A DNA stretch of 64,000 nucleotides from Coprinellus micaceus. Taxonomy: Eukaryota > Basidiomycota > Agaricomycetes > Agaricales > Psathyrellaceae. How positions within the stretch are numbered: position 1 is the first letter of the stretch; the number at the start of each line of letters is the position of its first letter. Position numbers and translations under genes: made by a program. The DNA lies in assembly GCA_951394405.1 (NCBI GenBank), contig OX596334.1, positions 1,178,001-1,242,000 of the forward strand. Direction: 5' to 3'. Below are positions 1 through 10,636 of the stretch, piece by piece. The notes below the pieces were generated by a model. The model saw nothing but the letters and a program-made list of their open reading frames with translations. It did not search any database and was not told the origin of the DNA.

Positions 1-585
1 TTGGAGGCCTTGTCTGCGTTGGCCCAGGGTGTCGACGTCCATTTTGGGAAGGTTAAGGATATATTCGACAAGGCTATCGTCCGGCTCGAGGAGGATGGCC
101 CTTGTCCCGAGGAACTCAAGCTCAAGCCCGACTCCTCGATTCTCACTTCCCATACCCCTGCTCCTGCTCCAAGGACCTCTGGGTTCGTTGGGCACAACCC
201 TCACACTATCGATTCTGTGTCCAGGGCTCACGAAGAGGGCGACAACAAACCCCAAGCGTCTGATCAAGTCAAGGCTTCCAATAATACCATGAACCCAGCT
301 GACACGACCCCGCCTCTTCCTGCTGCAACCTCCGCACCCCCCGTGACCCTACCGCCCGCCCCAGCTCAGGTTAACGTGGACCCACGGAGATCTGCCCGCA
401 TTCGCAAGCTCCTCCTGGCTCAGGGCCAGCAGACTCGTGCCTTCGCTGAACCTGGTGCTGAACCCCGTCGGTCCGAGAGGATACTTAAGCGCCGTTTGGA
501 AGATGGCGAGGGGGAGAGTGGGCGCCCCTCCAAGGCAAGGCGTGCTGCCAAGCGTGCTGATCGAGTCTCGAAACGGTCGTCTTGA
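1..585 (+). CDS. FunK1-type fungal protein kinase, C-terminal tail only (5' part outside window)
   Basis: This open frame enters from the left edge and stops at 585. No convincing start is visible (the first codon is TTG), so it is taken as the 3' end of a longer gene. Its first residues, HFGKVKDIFDKAI, match HYSKVLRIFDDAI near the end of the FunK1 kinase gene that follows, which identifies it as the end of the kinase C-lobe. A long Pro/Ser/Thr-rich linker follows. The tail then carries two basic motifs, RRSARIRK and RRSERILKRR, and ends in a Lys/Arg-rich stretch that could be a nuclear localisation signal. FunK1 kinases are a family expanded in multicellular basidiomycetes; their substrates are not known. 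The catalytic core is not in this window. The tail matters because its paired RRSxRI motifs identify a stranded kinase tail at 4056-4260. Confidence 0.7.
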   Translation: MEALSALAQGVDVHFGKVKDIFDKAIVRLEEDGPCPEELKLKPDSSILTSHTPAPAPRTSGFVGHNPHTIDSVSRAHEEGDNKPQASDQVKASNNTMNPADTTPPLPAATSAPPVTLPPAPAQVNVDPRRSARIRKLLLAQGQQTRAFAEPGAEPRRSERILKRRLEDGEGESGRPSKARRAAKRADRVSKRSS

Positions 586-1580
586 AAGTGGCGCAACCCC
601 TCGACCCATGCGATACACCCTCCTCCCATACCACCCTTCGTGTAATCACTCCCCCTCCCCACTCCCTGTTTCTTTACTCCAGTACCCCTCTAGTTCTCAT
701 CCATTGTCATCGCTCCGTACATCGTAACCCGCCGTGATTGCCCTTTCTTCACCGCCCGCGCCACCTACTTTATACCCCACACGCATTGATACCCCTCGTC
801 AGTTCACGTACAATACATCTGCCTGCTTTTCCACCATCCTTGACAAGGAGCCACTTCTCCTTCCGATTGCGATCGATTTTTGCGAATGCATCGGGAAGCC
901 GCATACAATCCTAGACTACACTAAACACCGAAACATTCGACGCGAATTTGTTGATAGACAGAATACAGGAGGTGGATATTTACTGATAGCCTCATAGACT
1001 GGACAGGTCGCAGGTCTAAGTACCACCCCTCAGTGACCGCTCTGCCCGCGATCTCAGACTCCACTTCATTAACAACAAGGCAAAACCCCGAATCCTTCAC
1101 TATAGCGCTGGTGTCTCGGGACGCCGGCGAAGCAGCACCGTCATAGAATATGATATCCGAAGTTCCCAAGGAACTGCAGCTTCATCAGAGAAAGGCGTCG
1201 AACCACGGAAAAAGCAGCAGAAACGCAGAGCAGGAATTGGGGAATGTTTCCCCACGAGAGTCTGAATAGAAAGTGAGCTTAGTTAGGCCCTGGAGCGCTA
1301 CCATGGCCTCTCCACAGACGTTAACCTCTACCAAGACCTCAGGGTGCCCTTCTGTGTGCACAAATGAGCCATCCTTTACCCCGTCCTGCCTTGCACTGTT
1401 CAAGTTATGCCCAAACTTCACCGATACACCGGCTTTCAAGTTTCAATCAGTGATCAATGCGAGCGATCACGTGCACGATCTATTTCGGCCCGGGAGTGGT
1501 CGCGTCCAACCGTCATTGTTCTCTCTCTTACCACCACCATCTCCGTGTGTCGCCTCGGGCCTGTTCTCCTCGTTCTACCC
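586..1580. other. Intergenic region between two FunK1 genes
   Basis: This stretch holds the 3' flank of the first kinase gene and the upstream region of the second. I see no open frame with family character, no repeat and no RNA gene. The ORFs across it are short and have no splice logic. Confidence 0.5.
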
Positions 1581-1584
1581 TCCT

Positions 1585-1590
1585 TATAAA
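1585..1590 (+). promoter_or_regulatory. TATA box of the second FunK1 gene
   Basis: TATAAA lies just upstream of three closely spaced ATGs at 1594, 1606 and 1612. A transcript starting about 30 bp downstream would begin after the first two. The ATG at 1612 or a later one is therefore favoured if this box is used. Confidence 0.45.
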
Positions 1591-1593
1591 GGG

Positions 1594-3764
1594 ATGCTAT
1601 TAGACATGAATATGGGCGACAGCACCCCCAACGAACGGTCAGAACCGTCTCTCCCTGGCAATCATGGCCATACCAACACGAGTCGGCATCGCGCGTTCAC
1701 GACGACCAGCGAAAAGTACGGGCACGAGGTGTATCGCAGCCTTGTTGGGGATGAGGAAGTGAACGGGTTCCTGGAGAAGACGAAAACGTTCGATCTCGTA
1801 AACAAGCAATGGTCGCTTCCGCAAGCATCGTCGATCACAGAGCACCTGGTCACCTCCGCCTTCAAGATCATTCGCACCATTCTGGTACGACTCGTGAAGC
1901 CTACACAGCCCGGAGTCGAGAGAGATGTGAGGAACGTGTTCAAGGACAGCAGCCGTCGTCCGAAGAACGAAGACGGCTACAGCTTCAGTCCACCTCTCGT
2001 TGTGCGAGCCTCGGGCCCTTCGTTCGAGAGCCCTACTCTTGTTCCTGGCAACAATTCTGCGGCCACCCGTCCCGGTCTCGCGTACATCAACATTGCCTCA
2101 TACATCACCGTCAAACACGAGTCCCAAGTCGACAATATCCGGGAGGTCTTGAAGGAAATGGAGTCCCACTCTCGGTGCGTCACCTCTATATAACGCCTTT
2201 AGCCGGTAAACTAACGCGTATGCACGTAGCGAGATCTTCAAATACCAGCCTAACCGGCTGTACGTTCGGTCCATCCTCCTAACAGAAAAGCACGCCCGCC
2301 TCGTCCACTTCGATCGCGCCGGCATTCAGACGACGCCTCCCATCGACATTCACCAGAACCCCGCGACTTTCATTCGACTCATTGTGGGCATTGCCAGCAC
2401 GGACGAGAGGTTGCTCGGCCTCGACGACAGCGTTCAGTGGGCCATCGTAGACGGCCAGAAAGGGACGGGGACCCTCACCACCACCGACGTGCATGGGGCG
2501 GCGAAGGTTTATACCATCCTGGAGCGACTCCCAGTGCTGAGGGATTCTATCCGTGGCCGAGGGACGACTTGCTGGCGTGTACAGGACCCCGACACCTCCG
2601 AGGTCTTTGTCGTCAAAGACTCTTGGCGACCGGAGGATCGTCCAGCGGAATACGAATTCCTCGAGCACGCTCAGAACATCCCCGGCGTCGTACATATGAT
2701 CTCTTACGAACCTGGGCGGTGCGAAACGAAGCATTTCAGGTGCTCGACGACCAGGGGACAATATTATAACCGTGTTGCGATGCGGATCGTCTTGAAGTCC
2801 TACGGGCGGTCCATCGTTTCGTTCACGAATATCCTTCCAGTTATCTGTGCCATGCGCGATGCCATTGCTGGTAAGTTCTATTGCCTCTGGTCCGATGTCA
2901 TGTCCAAACCTCATTCCCTCGCGACAGGCCATCAGCGACTCCTCGACCATGACGTTAGGATCATCCATCGAGATATCTCGCACAATAACATCCTCCTTGG
3001 ACCGGACGGCGCGTCTGACGGCGATCGGGGCGTTCTCATCGATCTCGAAATGGCGTTCCGGGCTACGGATGCAACTCCAGGGATTAAGGTGGACTATACA
3101 GTCGTGAGCATCCTCATTTCATGGAACATGGACTACGTTCTCACTTTTCGTGTCGCAAACGCAGGGCACGCGCCTCTTCCAATCCATCAACGTCCTGGAC
3201 AGCTACGACCCGATAGGTTTCGTCCCCGACCACGACTACCTCGATGAGCTCGAGTCCTTCCTCTACATGCTAACATATATCCTGCTCTTATTCCGGCCAG
3301 ACGGAACCCTCTTGCCCAGCAACGACGAAGGCCCATCTATCGTGCGAAGTTGGGGACCGGATGACCCAGAGACGGCCGATATGAACAAGCGCGCGTTCTA
3401 TGGGTCCGACTCAGCCGCTCTCGTCGCGCTCCGCCTTATCCAGGAGATGTGGCATCCTGCTTGTGCCGCCCTGTTCAAGGAGTTCCACGCCTCCATGACT
3501 TCCTTGAAGGGAAACAAGAGTGAATTTCTGTTTGGAGCTGGGGAGAAAGCGGACCGGAACCTGCTCCAACCTCTGCATTCGCACCGCGACGAACACTACT
3601 CTAAGGTTCTGAGGATCTTCGACGATGCCATCGACGCCATCAAAGGAACGCCCGCCAAAGCCGATGCTCCGGGAGCAACTGCGCGCTCCAGTACCAGCTC
3701 CGCCAGCCACACTCCTCCGAACCACCTTCGCCCTCCTCCCACTAGTGATGGTCAAGGGTTTTGA
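1594..3764 (+). pseudogene. FunK1-type fungal protein kinase, 3' end broken by a MITE
   Basis: Four exons: about 1594-2174, 2230-2870, 2928-3103 and 3165-3764. The introns are 55-61 bp with GTGCGT, GTAAGT and GTGAGC donors and a CTAAC branch site in the first. Exons join in frame. Exon 1 carries the FunK1 N-terminal region. Exon 3 has the catalytic loop IIHRDISHNNILL with HRD and the downstream Asn, and LIDLEMAF in place of the metal-binding DFG. Exon 4 has the substrate-binding part around LFQSINVL and the C-lobe helices. Known for the family: it is a fungal-specific branch of the protein-kinase fold. The frame runs into the MITE after PPPT and stops six codons later, so the basic RRSxRIRK tail is lost from the protein. 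The catalytic core looks intact, so a shortened kinase could still be made. The start is uncertain (ATG 1594, 1606 or 1612). Confidence 0.75.
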
Positions 3765-4047
3765 AAACCCGCCGGGTTTGCGGGACGGGTATGCGTGGGT
3801 ACGGGTACGGGTAGACGTCCGCATACCCGTGTCGTTTAAAACGAGCCCAAGAACACCCAAAACGGACAGAAACCTGGAGGGTTATGAGTGAACTACCAAA
3901 TTACTCATATCTCTGTCATTTCTCATCCGTTTTGGCTGTTCTTGGGCTTGTTCGATGCGGGAAACCCGCCGGGTTGCGGGTCAGGGTTCTCACGGGTACG
4001 GGTACGGGTCGCTGCGCCGCTACCCGCGGGTTACCCGTGACCATCAC
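3745..4047. mobile_element. 303-bp foldback MITE with TA target duplication
   Basis: The ends are perfect 10-bp inverted repeats (GTGATGGTCA ... TGACCATCAC) flanked on both sides by TA (3743-3744 and 4048-4049). Inside, each arm has GGGTACGGGTACGGGT-type repeats, and further in AGCCCAAGAACA and CCAAAACGGA on both arms, so the arms pair over more than 100 bp. There is no coding capacity. TA duplication with short terminal inverted repeats fits a non-autonomous Tc1/mariner-type element. It lies inside the FunK1 gene and supplies that gene's premature stop codon. Confidence 0.75.
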
Positions 4048-4055
4048 TACCTCCC

Positions 4056-4262
4056 ATGCCCACCGCTCCCGCGCCAACAACAGAGGCGTGTCTGCCCCCT
4101 CGTCGATTAGCACCTGTCGCTTTACCACTCCGACGGTCGTCTCGCATCCGCAAACTGCCCATTGATACCGATGCAGATAAAACTTCGCCTCCCCCCCAAT
4201 CGTCGCTAGATCTCCGTCGTTCCTCCAGGATTCGCAAGCGGCGGGTTGACGATGACGCTGTC
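4056..4262 (+). pseudogene. Stranded FunK1 C-terminal tail fused in frame to the Helitron ORF
   Basis: The first about 69 codons of the long ORF that begins here do not look like a Helitron. They are Pro-rich and contain two copies of RRSSRIRK, the second followed by a basic RR dipeptide. This is the same arrangement as in the kinase tail at 1-585. I read it as the end of the FunK1 gene at 1594-3764, separated from it by the MITE. After removal of the MITE plus one TA, the kinase frame is one base out of register with this tail. Either a single-base change has occurred or an intron is missed. Its continuous reading into Helitron sequence is described as a finding. Confidence 0.6.
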
Positions 4263-7200
4263 ACTGGAGACGCTGTAGACCCGTGCTATGCAGACGGCGT
4301 GGGTTCAGATTTTTCAGATGTTCGTGCTTTTGCATTGTATCCAAACTGTTTGTTGGACCCCCGTGGACGGTACCTCGATCACAATAGCGAATGGCGAATG
4401 CGATTCTGTCGCGACTGCTGGTCTCATTCCTCTCATGGTCGTGTGCCTCCCCTTTCCCTCGCAAACCATAACTACATTGGGCCTGTTCCCTCACAGCTTC
4501 GTGATCTAACTTTCATTGAGGAGTTAATGATTGCGCGCTGTAGAGCGAAGGTGTGCGTGATCAAGATGTATAAGAAGACCGAATTTGGGAGCCCAACGGA
4601 TGCAGAATACTCTCCCGTTATTCAGAGGGGCTTGAAGGGTAATATTATCGTGTTTCCTCAAGAGCCGTCTGAGCTCGCTGAGATTCTCCCTCCTTCTGTC
4701 GAGGAGATGTGTGCTCCAATTGTGATGGTGTTTGTCGGTAATTCCCCGCCCACGGACGATTGGTTAAGAGAGAAGGCGACACCTTTGCTCGTGCGACCGG
4801 CATACCTGCGAGACGCGCTACTGTGGCTGCGAGCCGACAATCCGCTTTACGAGCATATCCAAATCAATGATGACGAACTCGACGCGATGCCTGAAGACTT
4901 TATTTTACCTGTCAACGTGGAACATTTGAACTCTGTAGTCAGCTCGGAGGTCAGCACTTCGCGTTACGACTCAGCTACGGCTGATAACAATGAGCCCGAA
5001 AGTGAAGACATCCGCTTCGAAAATATTGTAATGACTAACTTGAAGGAGGCGGCAACTGCGGACCAGATGAAGCTGCTCACCTCCAAGCATGTCAAAGAGA
5101 ACAACAGCGCTTTTTTGCAAGTACCTCATGACATTAATCCTGCAAACGAGTTCTACAACAAGACCTTGTTCCCCTCCATGTACCCTACACTGTATCCATA
5201 TGGTCTCGGCGGCTTTGAGAACACGTCGAAGAGCGTCAACCTTTCTTTTCAGAGGCAGGTACGACGATGCTTCTCTCTGGATGACAAACGTTTTCAAGAA
5301 CATCGGTCTTTTCTGTTTGCGACCTTCAATATCCTACAGCGCCGAGAGATCTTGCGTCGCACGAAATTCCGCATTCAAAAGAAGAGCTTCGAACGTTTCG
5401 CTCGAGAGTCTGCTGAAATCGATCCAGAGATTGTCCGCAAAGTCAGCGAAAAAATGGAAACCGACAAGGCGTTCAAGCCCGAGTCGGCCGATGAGGCCAA
5501 GGTCCTAGGGTTAATGCGTGAGGTTAACTCTCTCATGTCCTCCGTTCCTGGGTCCGCTGCGTCCAAGAAGAGTAGAAGAAACGAGATAAGAGCATTGCAA
5601 ATTGAGCTCGGTTTGCCGTGTTTTTTTATCACCATTAATCCAGCCGACATGTATAATCCTCTCGTCAAGGTACTCGCGGGAGAAGACATTGATACTGATG
5701 CGCTGACGGACGATGACCATCCTAGGTACTTTTCACAGTCGTCCTTCATTTCTTGCAACCCCAGTGTTGGTTCGGAATTCTTCAACATCTACGTGAATGC
5801 TTTTATTTCCGCTCTATTGGGGTACGACTCGCAAACTAAAGGCACGCGAAGCGGGGTCCTCGGTCATGTCAGCGGCTACTATGGACTTGTTGAAGCCCAA
5901 GGCAGAGGCACACTTCATTGCCATATGTTAGTTTGGATGCACGGGTCTTTAGACCCAAATAGTTTAAAGGATCGCGTCCTTTCCGACCCCGACTTCCAAC
6001 GACGAATGGTGGATTACCTCGACGATGCCATCACCACTTCCGTTCCAGATGATTGTGCCCCCCACGCGTCTATTCCATTGAGCAGAGTACACCCCGCGTC
6101 GGTCAGGGGTCTTCACCCCCACGGGGATGCAGATCACCAAACGCTGCGGCGAAAGGATTTACACTGTGTAGCCAACCGGAGTCAGCGTCACAAACATTCA
6201 GCGACCTGTTATAATCACTGCCGTGGTAAGAATATCCCACAAACCTGCCGTTTTAAACTGCATGCCGACAATACTGAGCCCAAAACTTACTTTGACTCTG
6301 AGACGGGTGAACTCTTTTTGAGGAAACTGGATGGTCTGGTCAATAACTTTAATGAGCCAATGCTGGAGGCGTTGAGGAACAATATGGACATCAAATTCGT
6401 TGGTTCAGGGACCGCTGCAAAGGCAGTACTGTATTATATCACCGATTATATCACGAAGACCCCTATGAAGACCTATGCCGCATACGCAACACTTGAATTG
6501 GCCATCAAGAGGCTTGGGGATCCAGACAACCATTTTTACGACACCACAAATCGTGCCAAATCTCTCCTACACAAATGCGCATTTGCGATGGTGGGGCAAC
6601 AGGAATTAAGCGCCCAACAGGTGATGCATTACATTATGGGCAGAGGCGACTACTACACAAGCCATCAGTTTCGCTCCCTGTACTGGCCATCCGTGGATGA
6701 CTATGTGGATGCTCGCTCGAAGGCCATCCTGGACGGGGTAGATCAAGACTTCGAGTGGTTCCGTGAGGATGATTCGATCCATGTTCAATTCAACGAAGCT
6801 GGACACGCTATGTCCCGAGGAACCCCGCTTGAAGACTACATGCATTGATCCTCGGAACTGTCGAATCTTACCCTGTGGGATTTCGTAGCCCAGGTTGACA
6901 AGAAACTGTTACCGAAAAAGGAACGGGTAATTGATACTTTTCCACTCGTGATTGCGGAAGCGGACCTAATTGAGGAGGAACTGTTCGATGGTGCAGCGAG
7001 CGACCATGAATCCGATGTCGACAGCGTTTCAGACGACGCGACTGACAATGTTTGCCGCACGGGAGACCATTTAGACCCCCTATTGTTGACCAATTCCAAG
7101 GAAAGGCCCAAGACCAATTTGATGGAGCATCATCTGGAATGCCGAACTCATTTCCTTGAGGTCCGACATCCAGCTCGGCGTCTTGTGCCAGTGCCTGTGG

Positions 7201-7266
7201 GACCGGCCATCCCCCGGCGCGATAAGGAATCCAGCCTGCCACAGTACTCGCGCATGATGTTAACAT
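4263..7266 (+). pseudogene. Helitron Rep/helicase protein, N-terminal (Rep) half
   Basis: The coding sequence reads without introns. In order it has a Cys-containing DUF6570-like segment (FIEELMIARCRAKVCVIKM, near 4519-4575), a helical region, and the Rep (HUH) nuclease. The nuclease has FFITINPADMYNP, the metal-binding HxH in GRGTLHCHMLVW (near 5910-5945), and the paired catalytic tyrosines in YYITDYITK (near 6433-6460). This is rolling-circle transposition machinery. A TGA at 6846-6848 interrupts the frame after PLEDYMH, and the same frame continues beyond it with conserved Helitron sequence (LTLWDFVAQVDK). It then stops matching at YSRMMLT, exactly where the KDZ element starts at 7267. The rest of the protein resumes at 36858 with WFSPW. 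The gene is therefore dead by a nonsense codon and a large insertion, besides the lesions in the 3' half. Confidence 0.85.
7258..7266. repeat. Left target-site duplication of the KDZ element (TGTTAACAT)
   Basis: The same 9 bp occur at 36849-36857. Removing one copy with the 29.6-kb element rejoins Helitron codons ATG TTA ACA TGG in frame. The true duplication may be 8 bp (TGTTAACA), since the last T could belong to the element. Confidence 0.75.
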
Positions 7267-8110
7267 CACATGGATCAGCCATCATGATGCATCAGGTGTG
7301 CATAATGAGCGGAGCCATATCATGCATCACGGGCGCTTGTTACCATATAATGGCCCTGTGATGCATCATGTGTTGCCCGTATACATATAGGGTAGGGGTA
7401 CTATTAGGGGTGCTATTGGTATTATATACTATTGAACGTTAGGGTGCTCGCCCCTTGTGATTCATGATCCCTGGGCATCACGGTTGATCGTGACTGTCAC
7501 GCTGGCGCGCGCTGTGCACCCCGCCCCCTCGTCCCGCCCTTTTGTTCATGATGCATCGATGCATCACCTAAAATTTACCCGCCGGCAGTTGATGCCGGAT
7601 CATTGTGGGTATTTTCCTCGGGGATATAGCCCCGCATGCTCGGGTGCTGCTGGTGATGTTTCCGGATGGATTTTGTGCACGCGTTGGGTGATGCATCACC
7701 GGCGCCTAATTTTTAGGGGCTCCACCCCGCGTCGTTTGCTGATCCTTCGGATGATGGATCACCTGGGTACAATTTTTGTGCCATTTCCACTGCGCTTTTT
7801 TGGGCCCGCCGGATGATGCATCGCCATGGGTATCGTCCAGGTGATGCATCATGAATCGCCGTGTTCAGTTTTATGGGGTTCGCTGCCCCTTTTTGCGTTC
7901 CCACAGATGATGCATCACTGGGGATACCTGCGCGCCTCTTTGGGTCCGCCCTATGATGCATCATGCATCGTCGTGACCCCGATTTGGTGGGGTTCGCCCT
8001 CGGGCGCTCATTTGGGCCCGCCAGACGATGCATCACCGCCCCGGTGATTTATCATATCATGCATGCTCAGGACTCAATTTTTGCGGGCTTCCAACCGCGT
8101 TTTTCGAGCG
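7267..8110. repeat. Left terminal/subterminal inverted-repeat array of the KDZ element
   Basis: At least nine copies of the self-complementary core GATGCATC, often within the larger palindrome TGATGCATCA, are spaced roughly 20-150 bp apart. Between them recur short blocks such as TTTTTTGGGCCCGCC and CAATTTTTGTGC. The stretch from 7438 to about 7770 has a near-identical reverse copy at 36380-36710. The left arm carries an about 31-bp extra segment near 7402-7432 that the right arm lacks. Arrays of palindromes at transposon ends usually bind the transposase; that role is inferred here. No gene is present, although the repeats leave open frames by chance. Confidence 0.8.
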
Positions 8111-8435
8111 CTTTGGGTAGTCTATTGACCGAGTTCTTACTTCAGTGACAAAACCGTGAAGAATCACTGGCGCTCGATGGCGGTGTCCTTCGTGATCCAT
8201 TGTGCACTGTGGGGTGATAACTCACCAACACTCCTCTGTGATCATCAACATCCAGTGGTTCACTACTCCTCACCGTTTCGACCTGAGACATGTATGGATC
8301 TCGCAACCCTCTCCTCCTAGCTACCCTCCTAAACTTCTTTAAGCACCCCGGCCCATGTTATGGGCGAACTTGGTGTTTTCTACGTATCGGCGAACACAGT
8401 GCTCTCTAATTCACTACCTTTCTTATCTAGTAAGA

Positions 8436-8526
8436 CCTCGGTAGTCCAGTGGTCGTGGTCGTCGGCCTTCCTCCTGCGTATCTTGTCAAACGCTCGGGTT
8501 CGATCCCAGTGCAATGTATTCTTTTT
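8436..8526 (+). ncRNA. tRNA-like sequence with Pol III boxes (SINE head or decayed tRNA)
   Basis: An A-box-like TAGTCCAGTGG is followed about 45 bp later by a B box within GGGTTCGATCCC, and then by TTTTT at 8522-8526, a Pol III terminator. The T arm has mismatches and I could not build a good acceptor or anticodon stem. A functional tRNA is unlikely. It lies inside the KDZ element between the left terminal array and the first cargo gene. Confidence 0.35.
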
Positions 8527-9665
8527 GGCAAGAGCTTCTCCACATCTATCTGCTCAACTTGCCCAGGCTTATAGAGGTGTATGATAAACCATGACTTACG
8601 TGGGGTATCGAACGAAACCACCAGTCACCAAGGTCGTTGAGCAACATTTTATCCCGTCCGCACAATGTTTATATTCACACCATCCACAACAATACTGTAA
8701 GGATACCTACTTGGAGCCCCCTTTCTTCGTCGCCACCTTCGCCTTGGCTCCCACAGACTTCTTCTCCGCAGTCTTCGGTGCAGCCGTATCAGACACAGTG
8801 GGCAATGACTTACGAGAGGAGCCCGCGAAGACTGTCCCGTCACTCAAGGTCTTTGCGACACGTGTACGCTTGGATCGACTTTCCTTGACTGAAGGGACGG
8901 GCGCGGGTGGTGCCTTCCTCTTCCTTGCCTTCGGCTTCGCAGTCTCTAACCCAGTGTTGTCTTCGGTAGTCGGAGCAGGGTCAGCATTGGTGGGCGAAGT
9001 CGGTTTCCCAGCTGGTGTAGCCTTCGACTTGCCGGGTCCGTTTGCCTTCTTCTTTCCACCCTTTGGCTTAGCCTGGGCACGTGCCTTGCCGGGCTCCGTC
9101 GTTCTGGAGTCGAGGGTAGGGAGGGACGTAGAGAGGGAGTTGAGGGTTGACAGGAGGGGTAGTCGAAGGCATTGTGGCGACGGATTGAGGGTAGGAGGTG
9201 GGTATCAAGATTTAGGTTAGCGATCCATGAGATAGTGGTGACAGAAACTCACCCAGGCGTCTCCGCCTCTCCCTTCTCCCTTCCAGCCGGCGGCTTGGGA
9301 ATATTGGTCTCGAGCTGACCCCAGAATTGCTTGACGTCGAACTCTTCATCGGCGGGCTTGTCGTTGTCTTCGTCGGAAGGCTTATCTCCAGCGGCATGGG
9401 TCATGGGATCGTCGCCGTCGATGAGAGGGATCTCGAGGTCGTCGAGCATGAAGTCGGTGTCGTCAGTGTCGTCGTGGTTGTCGACGTCACTCTCCTCGTC
9501 GCCGAAAGATAGGAGCGTGTCGACCATGGCCGGATCGCGACCGAGCTTTCGGTCGTCAACATCGTCGTCGTTCTCGCCGTCACCATTGCCCTGGTCCTTC
9601 TGGCCGACTCCAACCCCATTGGCGGGAGGAGGTTGGGAAGCTGGGGGTACCGTGCTGTCGTTAAT

Positions 9666-10048
9666 TGTTAGAAGACAATGCTCATGTCAACTCTATCTCT
9701 ACAAAGAATACCTCTATTTCGAACGTTTTACTTATCTTCTATTGTTCTACAGAGAACAACAACCACCTTGTATTATTCCCATTATACTCGCACTTATTGT
9801 TCTCTTATCTCCACCTTATCTCCATTCACTACTATTGTTCTCTACTTATGGAACGTCTATTGTTCTTTCTTATTGTTCCGTATATAGGTTATCTATTGTT
9901 CTCTACAGTATATAGTCCACACTGTAAGTGGGTGAGTCCCCATCAAACTCTCCCCACTTACAGGTGCGTATCTTGTATACCCTACTTACTTTCAATCTAA
10001 CATCGAACTCTCCCCACTTACAGTGGGTCATACTTGCATCGTTCTACA
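9666..10048 (+). repeat. copia 5' LTR
   Basis: 383 bp, TGTTAG...TCTACA, apparently identical to the 3' copy. The motif TATTGTTCT recurs many times in the first two-thirds. The 3' third contains AACTCTCCCCACTTACAG twice and an inverted partner CACTGTAAGTGGG, so the RNA can form a hairpin there. Confidence 0.92.
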
Positions 10049-10060
10049 AGTTATGAGCCC
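10049..10060 (+). promoter_or_regulatory. copia primer-binding site, initiator tRNA-Met half-molecule type
   Basis: The sequence after the LTR is AGTTATGAGCCC. Eleven bases (GTTATGAGCCC) are complementary to the anticodon arm of eukaryotic initiator tRNA-Met rather than to a tRNA 3' end. Priming by an internally cut initiator tRNA is known for Drosophila copia and relatives. A leader of about 580 bp without a recognisable gene follows up to the gag ATG. Confidence 0.65.
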
Positions 10061-10636
10061 CGGGCTCCTCTGATCACGCCATCCGTTATCAGACACCGTG
10101 GTAACCGCTCCACTGCCCCTCGATCGCCCATAGCCTACGGCCTCTTCTCGTGTGATATCTCCACCTGAAGCCTATCTCCCTTCACATTTTCACTATCTTC
10201 ACTTTCGCTATTTACGTTTCGCTACTTACATTCCACTACCCCTCCTGATACTCAGGAGTACGTATCAACTTCCATTACCACCTTCTACCCCGCGGCAAGC
10301 GTTCCCACTACGGGAAGGAAGCTATCAGGAAGTCCACAGACGCTTACCGTCTGCGGAATTAGAGTAGCGATCCTTCTTTGAGAGGCCTGATTCGGTTGGA
10401 CTGGGGAAACGACGCAACGGTAGCGCTCCCTCCATCCAAACGCTTTCAGTAACCGGTACTCAAAGTGACAGCGGGGTTCCCTCTGCGGATCTTAGTGTAA
10501 AACTTCAACTCCTTTTTAGGATATCTACGCATTGGTCCGTTTTACCTACAAAATCACGGGCACTTTACCTATCACCTATCTCTTATCGTTTCGTACCTAT
10601 CATTTTATCCTCTCCCATTCTTCATCACCTACCATC

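Noticed and set aside
3785..4035. GGGTACGGGTACGGGT repeats resembling telomere or subtelomere DNA
   Set aside because: They lie in the two arms of a TA-flanked foldback element and are too short and irregular for telomeric arrays.
7267..8110. CRISPR-like or satellite array at the KDZ end
   Set aside because: The repeats are short palindromes with unequal, partly similar spacers and have an inverted counterpart at the other end, which fits transposon subterminal repeats.
8591..9220. 209-codon plus-strand ORF as a gene
   Set aside because: It is the complement of the Lys/Ala-rich last exon of KDZ cargo gene A, whose minus-strand reading has splice sites and a stop.
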